Part shown: piece after piece, positions 1-5,587 of the stretch
How the letters are laid out: every line of letters begins with the position of its first letter
How positions within the stretch are numbered: position 1 is the first letter of the stretch
Origin: Candidatus Moranbacteria bacterium UBA1302
GTDB taxonomy: Bacteria; Patescibacteriota; Minisyncoccia; Moranbacterales; UBA1568
NCBI GenBank assembly: GCA_002307715.1
Contig: DBUA01000056.1
Span: 1-6,205 of the forward strand
Direction of reading: 5' to 3'
DNA length: 6,205 nucleotides
Program-made: the position numbers and the translations under genes
Notes under the pieces: model-generated
What the model was told of the DNA's origin: nothing
What the model saw: only the letters and a program-made list of their open reading frames with translations
Database searches by the model: none

Positions 1-1
1 A

Positions 2-7
2 TCCTCC
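2..7 (-). promoter_or_regulatory. Strong ribosome binding site for a gene starting beyond the left edge
   Basis: The minus strand ends with GGAGGA, a near-perfect Shine-Dalgarno sequence, immediately before the window edge. A start codon should follow within about ten bases outside the window. The preceding 39 bases (8-46), between this site and the PAS gene stop, hold only a 10-bp ATGATATCAT palindrome at 9-18 and no clear terminator, so the next gene is probably in the same transcript. Confidence 0.6.
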
Positions 8-46
8 GATGATATCATGCTTGTTATCACTGGCAACACATTATTC

Positions 47-871
47 CTATTCCTTGTCTGGAGCGTTTCCGGTATGGCCAGCCCAATTAAGCATCCGATA
101 ACCCAAAAGATATCCGTACTCGTCGATATTCGGCAGACAATATGCCCGACAGCAGACCACCGTTCCATCCTTACGTCGCAGCTGATATTCCGGCAAACGC
201 CATGACGCTGCTTTTCTTGCCAATATCTCAAATTGCCTCAGCTTTCTATCGATTCCTCTCATCGGATAGAAAGACGCGATATTTTTACCGACAATCTCGA
301 TCGGCCGAAAACCAAGACAGCGCTCTGATCGGCTGCAGACATACAGAACATCGCCACGTTCGCTCACCTCGCAAACGAAATCGCAAAGCGGCACGTGCTG
401 ATCATCCTGAACTAAAGCAGGATTGATGATACGAACAACCAGTTTCTGCATATTCTGATTGATCGCATGATATGACACTGACACCGAAAGAGGATCACCT
501 GACATATCAAGGTGCTCCAAATCAAGACGAAGATATCGTTTGTCTCCGCATCGCAAAGCGGCTTCGCGGTCATCCTCTGCAATCGATCGGTTCGCACAGA
601 ATCCGCTCACATGTTTTCCGACAATATCATCCGGATGGCATCCGTAAAGACGCCTCACGTTTCCAGTCACCTCAACGATTATGCCATCCTTATCGGATAC
701 AAAAATACATCCATCAGATACTGGGATAGGCGTCAATCCGATAAGCGTCTGCACGTGTCCGCATCGCAAGCATTTTATATCTACGCGGCTCTTGAATAAA
801 ATTCCTCGGAACAATAACTTACCACACGAACATCGGTATTCGCGCGATATGTAAGAAGCGGTGGAAGCCAT
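47..871 (-). CDS. Com-like zinc ribbon plus two PAS domains, putative soluble sensor/regulator
   Basis: This 274-residue protein has no signal peptide or membrane segment, so it is probably cytoplasmic. Residues 12-42 form a zinc-ribbon-like motif: Cys14 and Cys16 in RCSCGKLLF, then Cys34 and Cys37 in IKCLRCG. This resembles the small zinc finger of the phage Mu Com family. Two PAS-like units follow, about residues 50-150 (SDKDGIIVEVTG, then LYGCHPDDIVGK) and 160-264 (SERGDVLYVCS, CLGFRPIEIVGK, then a C-terminal DEYGYLLGYR strand). PAS domains bind small ligands or mediate contacts. No histidine kinase, GGDEF, EAL or helix-turn-helix output domain follows, and the protein ends at Glu274 with TAG. 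It contains 15 cysteines, many outside the zinc motif. The start is the first in-frame ATG, preceded only by a weak purine stretch (TAAGTG). It lies 80 bases after uvrA with no clear promoter between. PAS assignment is fairly sure; the zinc ribbon is likely; ligand, partner and role are unknown. Confidence 0.82.
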   Translation of the reverse strand: MASTASYISREYRCSCGKLLFRGILFKSRVDIKCLRCGHVQTLIGLTPIPVSDGCIFVSDKDGIIVEVTGNVRRLYGCHPDDIVGKHVSGFCANRSIAEDDREAALRCGDKRYLRLDLEHLDMSGDPLSVSVSYHAINQNMQKLVVRIINPALVQDDQHVPLCDFVCEVSERGDVLYVCSRSERCLGFRPIEIVGKNIASFYPMRGIDRKLRQFEILARKAASWRLPEYQLRRKDGTVVCCRAYCLPNIDEYGYLLGYRMLNWAGHTGNAPDKE

Positions 872-907
872 ACGTTCACTTACGGCAAATAAGAATCTCT
901 ACTCTCA

Positions 908-923
908 CATATGGTACCACATG
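908..923. repeat. Near-perfect 16-bp palindrome between uvrA and the PAS gene
   Basis: CATATGGTACCACATG is symmetric except for one mismatched pair (a G-T wobble in minus-strand RNA), with a perfect TGGTACCA core. It lies 37 bases upstream of the PAS gene start, where an operator could sit. No convincing -35/-10 pair is seen beside it. Confidence 0.4.
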
Positions 924-928
924 CGCAG

Positions 929-945
929 GATGCTATGGAAGCATC
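929..945 (-). terminator. Weak hairpin just after uvrA
   Basis: Beginning six bases after the uvrA stop, GATGCT pairs with AGCATC around a five-base loop (TCCAT). The minus strand continues CTGCGC rather than a T run, so it would be a weak terminator at best. It may instead protect the 3' end of uvrA mRNA while allowing read-through into the PAS gene. Confidence 0.3.
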
Positions 946-951
946 TTGCTC

Positions 952-3528
952 TTACTTTTTCAACGCGCGCCGGAGATATTCTCCTGTGTACGATCCTTTT
1001 TTCATGGCTACTTGTTCCGGCGTACCAGTCGCAACGACTCGGCCACCCCCTACGCCGCCTTCCGGACCGATGTCGATAATATAGTCAGCTGATTTTATAA
1101 AATCCAGATTGTGCTCGATAACGATAACAGTATTGCCTTTCTCAACGAGCCGATCGAGAATCTCAATGAGCTTCTTCACGTCTTCATAATGCAGACCAAT
1201 TGTCGGCTCATCGAGAAGATAAATCGTACGTTCGACATGCGGACGATACAATTCGCTCGCGATTTTGACGCGTTGCGCTTCGCCACCCGAAAGCGTAGTC
1301 GCACTCTGTCCGAGCTTAAGATATCCGAGTCCGACCTCATTCAATGTCTTCAAACGATCAGCAATCGCCGGAATATCATAAAAAAATACATGCGCTTCCT
1401 CAATCGTCATCTCGAGTACGTCGTGGATGCTCTTATGCTTATATTTCACCTCAAGCGTTTCTTTCGTGAAACGCTTCCCGCTGCACACATCGCATTCAAC
1501 ATAAACTGTCGGAAGAAAATGCATCTCAACCGCGATGAAACCGTTACCTTCACAGGCTTCGCAACGACCACCAGGACGATTGAATGAAAAACGACCGGCT
1601 TTCCACCCGCGCACGCGTGCTTCTTCACTTGCCGCAAACATATCGCGGATATGCGTCCATGCGCCGGTATAGGTCGCCGGATTCGAGCGCGGCGTCCGAC
1701 CGATCGGGCTCTGGTCTATCATGACCGCGCGCGACACATACTCTGTTCCCGAAAATGATCGGCAATGCGCGCTTTCTCCGGATTTATAACGCCTATCGAG
1801 CCGAAATTGCAGATTCTTATGAAGAATCTCGTACAGAAGCGTCGATTTGCCAGAGCCGGAAACACCAGTAATCACATCAAAACGTCCCAACGGGATATCG
1901 ACGTCCATATCTTTGATATTGAAAAGATTGCCGCCGCGGATCTTGATTACTCCCTTTTCTTTCTCACGCCGCTTTTCCGGTATGGCAATACGTTCTTCTC
2001 CTCGCAAATACGCGAGTGTAAGAGATCCCGATTCGTTCTTCTTCGCTGTCAACAAGCCTTCAAGCTGGCCAGCCACAACAACTTCTCCTCCGTGCACACC
2101 CGCTCCCGGACCGATATCGACGATATAATCGGAAGCAAAAATAGTATCCTCATCATGTTCGACTACGATAATGGTATTGCCCATATCGCGAAGCGACAAA
2201 AGTGTCGCTATGAGCCGATCATTATCCCTGCTATGGAGCCCGATCGTCGGCTCATCAAGAACATACAGTGCTCCCACCAATTTCGAACCGAGCTGCGATG
2301 CTAATCGGATACGCTGCGCTTCACCACCAGAAAGCGTATTAGCTCGACGGTCAAGCGTCAGATAATCGAGCCCTACATCCAGCAGGAATGTGAGACGTCC
2401 GCTGACTTCGCGCAGCACAACAGCAGCAATCTGCCGTTCACGTTCTGAAAGTTCGAGATTCTCAAAAAAACCCAAGGCATCCGCTATGGTCATACCGATC
2501 ACCTCGACGATATTCCTGCCGCCGACTTTTATATGGAGCACTTCTTCGCGCAACCGCGTCCCTTGGCAAACTTCGCACGGCTCGTCGCCGAAGAGATGCT
2601 TCGTACCGAGACCATTGCAGGCTTCACAGGCGCCATACGGAGAATTGAATGAGAACAGCCGCGGCTCGACTTCAGGATATGAAAAGCCGTCATATGGACA
2701 AGAGAATTTCGATGACATAACGAAACTTTCCTCACCGATACGGATGCCAACCAATCCATCGCTCTCTTCAAGTGCGCGCTCAACCGCCTCAGAAAGACGA
2801 CCTTCGGAAGTTTCAGGGAATTTCTCAAATTCATCGAGAGACAGCTCATCGACGATAAGATCGATGTCATGCTTCTTATTTTTTGAAAGAATGACCTGTT
2901 CTCGAAGACTCTTGCGTTCACCATCAAGCACTATGCTACTGAATCCTCGGCTGAGAGCATTATAGAGCATCTGATAATATTCTCCTTTCCGTCCGCGGAC
3001 GACAGGAGCAGTGATCATGAGAGACCGTCCATCAGCATGCTGTTGATCAGCACGGGATTGACCTACGCGGCTACGTACCGATTCGAGCATCTCTTCCGTC
3101 GAAAGCTTCCGTATCTCCCGTCCGCATTCAAGACAATGCGGCCGTCCAAGCCGCGCATACAGCACGCGGAGATAATCATAAATCTCGGTGATGGTCGCGA
3201 CCGTCGAACGCGGGTTGCGACTCGCTGATTTCTGATCGATAGAAATAGCCGGTGATAATCCGGTAATCTCATCGACATCAGGCTTCTGCATCGTATTCAA
3301 GAATTGTCGCGCATAGGCAGACAGCGATTCGACATAGCGGCGCTGCCCTTCGGCAAATATCGTATCGAATGCCAATGATGATTTTCCCGATCCTGACAAT
3401 CCAGTGAAAACAATCATCCGATTCCGCGGCATCTCGACAGTAATATCCTTCAAATTGTGCGTTCGAGCACCTTTAACGACTATTTTATCCGATGGATGAA
3501 TATCATGCGCTATTCGTTTGGATGACAT
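952..3528 (-). CDS. uvrA: Excinuclease ABC subunit A (UvrA), short form lacking the insertion domain
   Basis: UvrA is the dimeric ATPase that finds bulky DNA lesions and loads UvrB in nucleotide excision repair. Numbered from the ATG at 3528 (858 residues), both ABC modules are complete: Walker A GLSGSGKSS 43-51, LSGGEAQR 399-406, LDEP 424-427 and His458; then GVSGSGKST 555-563, LSGGEAQR 746-753, LDEP 772-775 and His806. The UvrB-binding region spans about 127-240, beginning with a CxxC at 132/135. The second zinc module is intact (Cys656, 659, 679, 682). The first is odd: Cys277, Asp280, Cys301, Cys304, with Asp where Cys is usual. Only 13 residues separate Cys304 from the next CxxC (318/321), where typical UvrA carries an insertion domain of roughly 80-110 residues; this explains a length below the usual 940 or so. 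An in-frame ATG at 3540 would add four residues, but GGGAG five bases before 3528 favours the inner start. Its own strong promoter lies upstream. Confidence 0.97.
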   Translation of the reverse strand: MSSKRIAHDIHPSDKIVVKGARTHNLKDITVEMPRNRMIVFTGLSGSGKSSLAFDTIFAEGQRRYVESLSAYARQFLNTMQKPDVDEITGLSPAISIDQKSASRNPRSTVATITEIYDYLRVLYARLGRPHCLECGREIRKLSTEEMLESVRSRVGQSRADQQHADGRSLMITAPVVRGRKGEYYQMLYNALSRGFSSIVLDGERKSLREQVILSKNKKHDIDLIVDELSLDEFEKFPETSEGRLSEAVERALEESDGLVGIRIGEESFVMSSKFSCPYDGFSYPEVEPRLFSFNSPYGACEACNGLGTKHLFGDEPCEVCQGTRLREEVLHIKVGGRNIVEVIGMTIADALGFFENLELSERERQIAAVVLREVSGRLTFLLDVGLDYLTLDRRANTLSGGEAQRIRLASQLGSKLVGALYVLDEPTIGLHSRDNDRLIATLLSLRDMGNTIIVVEHDEDTIFASDYIVDIGPGAGVHGGEVVVAGQLEGLLTAKKNESGSLTLAYLRGEERIAIPEKRREKEKGVIKIRGGNLFNIKDMDVDIPLGRFDVITGVSGSGKSTLLYEILHKNLQFRLDRRYKSGESAHCRSFSGTEYVSRAVMIDQSPIGRTPRSNPATYTGAWTHIRDMFAASEEARVRGWKAGRFSFNRPGGRCEACEGNGFIAVEMHFLPTVYVECDVCSGKRFTKETLEVKYKHKSIHDVLEMTIEEAHVFFYDIPAIADRLKTLNEVGLGYLKLGQSATTLSGGEAQRVKIASELYRPHVERTIYLLDEPTIGLHYEDVKKLIEILDRLVEKGNTVIVIEHNLDFIKSADYIIDIGPEGGVGGGRVVATGTPEQVAMKKGSYTGEYLRRALKK

Positions 3529-3533
3529 TCCTG

Positions 3534-3538
3534 CTCCC
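3534..3538 (-). promoter_or_regulatory. Ribosome binding site deciding the uvrA start
   Basis: GGGAG lies five bases before the ATG at 3528, with AGGA directly adjoining that ATG. The alternative ATG at 3540 has no purine-rich site at normal distance; the nearest, GGGAG at 3562-3558, is 17 bases away. The site sits inside the longer reading frame, so it favours the shorter 858-residue product. Confidence 0.65.
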
Positions 3539-3562
3539 ATAGCAACGTTTTACATTTCTCCC

Positions 3563-3577
3563 GTTCCTATCCGGAAC
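3563..3577 (-). repeat. Inverted repeat GTTCC-N5-GGAAC in the uvrA leader
   Basis: A perfect 5-bp inverted repeat with a 5-base spacer lies about 22 bases downstream of the predicted uvrA transcription start. It could be an operator or a small RNA hairpin. It is not a LexA site: the classic Gram-positive box is GAAC-N4-GTTC, whose arms are in the opposite order. Confidence 0.4.
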
Positions 3578-3605
3578 AGAAAAGCCATAATTAGAAGAGA
3601 AAGTA

Positions 3606-3634
3606 TTATAGCACATTCTTCAAAAATGCTCAAG
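3606..3634 (-). promoter_or_regulatory. Strong sigma70-type promoter for uvrA
   Basis: On the minus strand TTGAGC (3634-3629) is followed by a 17-base spacer and a perfect TATAAT (3611-3606). A TG one base before the -10 gives an extended -10 (TGCTATAAT). The predicted start of transcription is near 3599, giving a leader of about 70 bases before the ATG at 3528. The promoter overlaps the last codons and stop of the deacetylase gene, so uvrA can be transcribed independently of the upstream genes. Confidence 0.8.
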
Positions 3635-4318
3635 TATCGCCTGATATTCATCGGCACGCTCCGGATGGACAACCACTTCGACTGTTCCGGATGGCAGACG
3701 CCATGACGACGGCTGCGGACTTGCCAACCAATCAAAGCTCGTCATCCATTCAGACGAATGCAATCCTGATGCTTTGAAGAGAGAAAGATTACGGAATCGC
3801 AACACGCTCAGAATACCAGCCACCATTCCACGCTGCTCTCCGCGGAAAATACCCGATGTGCCAAAACGGATGTATGGTATATGATATCGATCTGCCAATT
3901 TCATGAAAACACGGAAAAACACAGGGAAATAATGTACATGCTCATGAGAATTGAAGCCATCAGGAAACCGACCGAATAATTCATGGAACCGCAAGACCTG
4001 GCTTTCCCACTGTTCTTCGACTTGACGCGCTGTCTCGCGACTGAACGCATATCGCCACACGAAATTGAATCCTCGTCCGAATACGCCTGCGCGAGCATGC
4101 TGATCGCCGCTCTTCAAAAAATCAATCAACTCAAGATGGATATCGATCTGCACTCCAGTCTCAAGAAGCGCTGCCGCTTCGTCAGGCGACGTAAAATGGA
4201 CCAGAACGCCGACACGATCCAATTTCCCCCGCTGTGCTAAAGCCAAAATCGGCTTCGAAGTCTCGCGAATGCCATAATCGTCCGCAGCGATAATCAGCTG
4301 TCCATTCGATGCAGTCAT
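3620..4318 (-). CDS. YdjC/ChbG-like carbohydrate deacetylase family protein
   Basis: This 232-residue protein resembles the YdjC/ChbG family, metal-dependent enzymes that remove acetyl groups from N-acetylated sugars such as chito-oligosaccharides. Family hallmarks visible are IIAADDYG at residues 9-16 (acidic metal-site Asp), DIHLEL at 59-64 (metal-ligand type His61), SHEHVHYFP at 124-132 (His125 and His129 of the HxxxH motif) and VVVHPE near the C-terminus (215-220). The residue before SHEHVH is Asn123, where family members usually have Asp. At 232 residues it is somewhat shorter than the usual 250-300. No signal peptide is evident, so it probably acts in the cytoplasm. The ATG at 4318 places ADDYG close to the N-terminus, as expected, but no Shine-Dalgarno sequence precedes it. 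A TATAAT box about 25 bases upstream implies a short leader. The last codons and stop (TGA) overlap the -35 region of the uvrA promoter. The family is fairly sure; the actual substrate is unknown. Confidence 0.85.
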   Translation of the reverse strand: MTASNGQLIIAADDYGIRETSKPILALAQRGKLDRVGVLVHFTSPDEAAALLETGVQIDIHLELIDFLKSGDQHARAGVFGRGFNFVWRYAFSRETARQVEEQWESQVLRFHELFGRFPDGFNSHEHVHYFPVFFRVFMKLADRYHIPYIRFGTSGIFRGEQRGMVAGILSVLRFRNLSLFKASGLHSSEWMTSFDWLASPQPSSWRLPSGTVEVVVHPERADEYQAILEHF

Positions 4319-4342
4319 GTGTTCGCTATCACAACCCCAGAG

Positions 4343-4348
4343 ATTATA
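4343..4348 (-). promoter_or_regulatory. Candidate -10 box for the deacetylase gene
   Basis: A perfect TATAAT on the minus strand lies in the 87-base gap before the deacetylase. At 17-base spacing the -35 position reads CATATC, which is a poor match. TTGCGA occurs further up but 25 bases away, too far. Transcription from here would start near 4336 and give a leader of only about 18 bases, consistent with the missing Shine-Dalgarno sequence. Confidence 0.45.
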
Positions 4349-4405
4349 AACGTATGTCCTTCTTTGATATGCGTCGCAATCAGATGAATTGATGATGAGG
4401 ACGGT

Positions 4406-5194
4406 TTACAGATCTTCCCGTTCCGTCTCATTGAAAGCCGCTTGAAGTTCGATACGAGCTTGATCCAACTGATATCGGAATGCCTCGACAGCCGACACGA
4501 TCGCAGCACGACGTTTCGCAATCGCAGCATCCATCTGCGTACCTGCCTCTGTCGTCTTATTCCGTTCTGATACAAGCCCCTGGCGAGCCGCTTGAATAGC
4601 TGACCGGAACGTCGCGCGCACTGTCAACGCATCCGTACCATTGGCACAAGCATTTTTCGCCGAAGCAGATGCGGTTTGGACAGCCGACTGGAAAGCCGAC
4701 ACGGCAGCCAAAGCATTCCGTCTCGATGTAATACCATCGACATCCGAACGGAAAGAAGCAATAGAGGCATCAACCGTAGAACGGCGTGTTTGTATAGCCG
4801 CTTCAACCGTTTCCTTGAAACGTTTTACAGCCGCTTTCTGTTCATCTGTCACTGCTGCGTTCTCAAGATTCTGATACATTTCAGAACGGCGTTGATCCGC
4901 CTCTGAGCGGGCATCATCCAACGCTTCATTACGTTTCGCCCGGCTTTCATTCAAACGCGCTTCACGCCCATCCTGACGCTTGTCTATCGAAGCCTGGATA
5001 GTGTCTGCCGCCGTTGCCGCTTGTGCCGCCCGTTCTGAAAAACGTTCACAGAATGCATCCTGCCTATTTTCCTGACGCTCTCCGACAGTCTGTCGAACAG
5101 ACGAAATATCCTTCGCCGAAACAGCCACAGGCATCGCGCATGCTACTGCTACCAAAAGAACGCCAAAATATCGTGCATCAAAATCCATTTTCAT
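4406..5194 (-). CDS. Secreted alanine-rich helical (coiled-coil) protein of unknown function
   Basis: I do not recognise a named family. From the ATG at 5194 the protein has 262 residues. Residues 1-27 look like a Sec signal peptide: charged start MKMDFDAR, hydrophobic core GVLLVAVACA, and an AVSA cleavage site before Lys28. The mature part is rich in Ala, Arg, Glu and Gln, has few helix breakers, and is probably a long helical bundle or coiled coil. It has only two cysteines, 49 and 183, which could form a disulfide after export. Degenerate repeats of the form RR-x(7-8)-A/S-F occur at 137-148, 158-168 and 228-239. The start is uncertain: ATGs at 5215, 5197, 5194 and 5188 are all in frame and none has a good ribosome site. 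All overlap the end of the upstream membrane-protein gene, so translation is probably coupled to it. Cys19 is not in a good lipobox, so a lipoprotein is less likely. Function is unknown; an envelope role is inferred. Confidence 0.85.
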   Translation of the reverse strand: MKMDFDARYFGVLLVAVACAMPVAVSAKDISSVRQTVGERQENRQDAFCERFSERAAQAATAADTIQASIDKRQDGREARLNESRAKRNEALDDARSEADQRRSEMYQNLENAAVTDEQKAAVKRFKETVEAAIQTRRSTVDASIASFRSDVDGITSRRNALAAVSAFQSAVQTASASAKNACANGTDALTVRATFRSAIQAARQGLVSERNKTTEAGTQMDAAIAKRRAAIVSAVEAFRYQLDQARIELQAAFNETEREDL

Positions 5195-5498
5195 CATAAG
5201 ATGTATCAAGATCATTCAAAACTTCGCTATCAGAAGCAGTATCAGAACGCTCTTCTGACGCTTCCGCATCAAATATCGTCGTATCAGCCGATGCCTCATC
5301 GCTGATTGCCGACGCGATATCGACAGTCGTTTCCGGAACGGATGCTAACGGCGACACTGCAGCCGGCATATCGGAGCGCGACGAGAATCCTGGTGTCTGC
5401 CCGTTCTCTCCGCTGCTGTACTGACGATATGAAAATACCGCAATAGCAGCGACAACAGCGATGACTGCGACCGTTATGGCGCCTTGTCTCATTGTCAT
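5178..5498 (-). CDS. Small single-pass membrane protein with an acidic, disordered tail
   Basis: This 106-residue protein is not one I recognise. Residues 6-23 form one hydrophobic segment (GAITVAVIAVVAAIAVFS) after a short start containing Arg4, consistent with an uncleaved N-terminal anchor with the tail outside. From residue 25 on the sequence is low-complexity and rich in Ser, Ala, Asp, Glu and Thr. Residues 57-106 contain 16 acidic residues against one Arg, so this part is probably disordered and strongly negative. The ATG at 5498 is supported by AGGA nine bases upstream and by an extended -10 promoter about 38 bases upstream; a second ATG two codons in is less well placed. The end (TGA) overlaps the start of the secreted helical protein, so the two are very likely one transcript and may act together at the cell surface. 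A role as anchor or linker is inference only. Confidence 0.8.
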   Translation of the reverse strand: MTMRQGAITVAVIAVVAAIAVFSYRQYSSGENGQTPGFSSRSDMPAAVSPLASVPETTVDIASAISDEASADTTIFDAEASEERSDTASDSEVLNDLDTSYDENGF

Positions 5499-5507
5499 AA
5501 ACGTGTA

Positions 5508-5511
5508 TCCT
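5508..5511 (-). promoter_or_regulatory. Ribosome binding site of the small membrane protein
   Basis: AGGA, within ATAGGATA, lies nine bases before the ATG at 5498. This supports the first ATG over the second one at residue 3. Confidence 0.55.
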
Positions 5512-5529
5512 ATTCAGCCTGTATTAATA

Positions 5530-5542
5530 ATATACAGTATAT
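5530..5542. repeat. Perfect 13-bp palindrome over the -10 box
   Basis: ATATAC-A-GTATAT is a perfect inverted repeat about a central base. It fully covers the TATACT -10 hexamer of the membrane-protein promoter, the position expected of a repressor operator. AT-rich symmetric sequence can also arise by chance at a -10 box. Confidence 0.4.
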
Positions 5543-5566
5543 CACATATCGTATGCAGCTCTGCAA
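5536..5566 (-). promoter_or_regulatory. Extended -10 promoter for the membrane-protein/helical-protein pair
   Basis: The minus strand reads TGATATACT, an extended -10 with TATACT at 5541-5536. The best -35 candidate, TTGCAG at 5566-5561, is 19 bases away, which is longer than ideal, but extended -10 promoters can work with a weak -35. Predicted start near 5529, about 30 bases before the ATG at 5498. Confidence 0.55.
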
Positions 5567-5573
5567 CGATACG
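5545..5573 (-). repeat. Bulged hairpin in the gap after uvrB, possible terminator or operator
   Basis: On the minus strand an 8-bp stem (CGTATCGT with ACGATATG, one G-T wobble) continues, after a single bulged T, into TGCA/TGCA closed by a GAGC loop. It lies 14 bases after the uvrB stop. No run of T follows, so it is not a standard intrinsic terminator. It ends three bases upstream of the -10 element of the next promoter and covers the candidate -35. Confidence 0.5.
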
Positions 5574-5587
5574 GACAATCCGATATT

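Noticed and set aside
9..41. Promoter TTGCCA-16-TATCAT for the gene beyond the left edge
   Set aside because: Transcription would begin within or just after the GGAGGA ribosome site, leaving no usable leader; read-through from upstream is more plausible.
1111..2965. Long plus-strand open frames (1111-1587, 1765-2304, 2390-2965) opposite uvrA
   Set aside because: They lie wholly antisense to a strongly conserved uvrA, have no ribosome sites or recognisable domains, and their composition is what reverse reading of uvrA codons gives.
3563..3577. LexA/SOS box upstream of uvrA
   Set aside because: The inverted repeat has GTTCC and GGAAC arms, the reverse order of the GAAC-N4-GTTC box, and it does not match CTGT-N8-ACAG either.
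3550..3735. Minus-strand 61-codon frame ending in ATG-TAA in the uvrA leader, with GGGAG just before that ATG
   Set aside because: It overlaps the deacetylase gene out of frame; GGGAG is only two bases from the ATG, too close for a normal ribosome site, so a leader peptide is not supported.
4315..4575. Minus-strand 86-codon frame overlapping the deacetylase start by ATGA
   Set aside because: Most of it is an out-of-frame reading of the secreted helical protein gene; the protein is basic and low-quality, and the ATGA overlap looks accidental.
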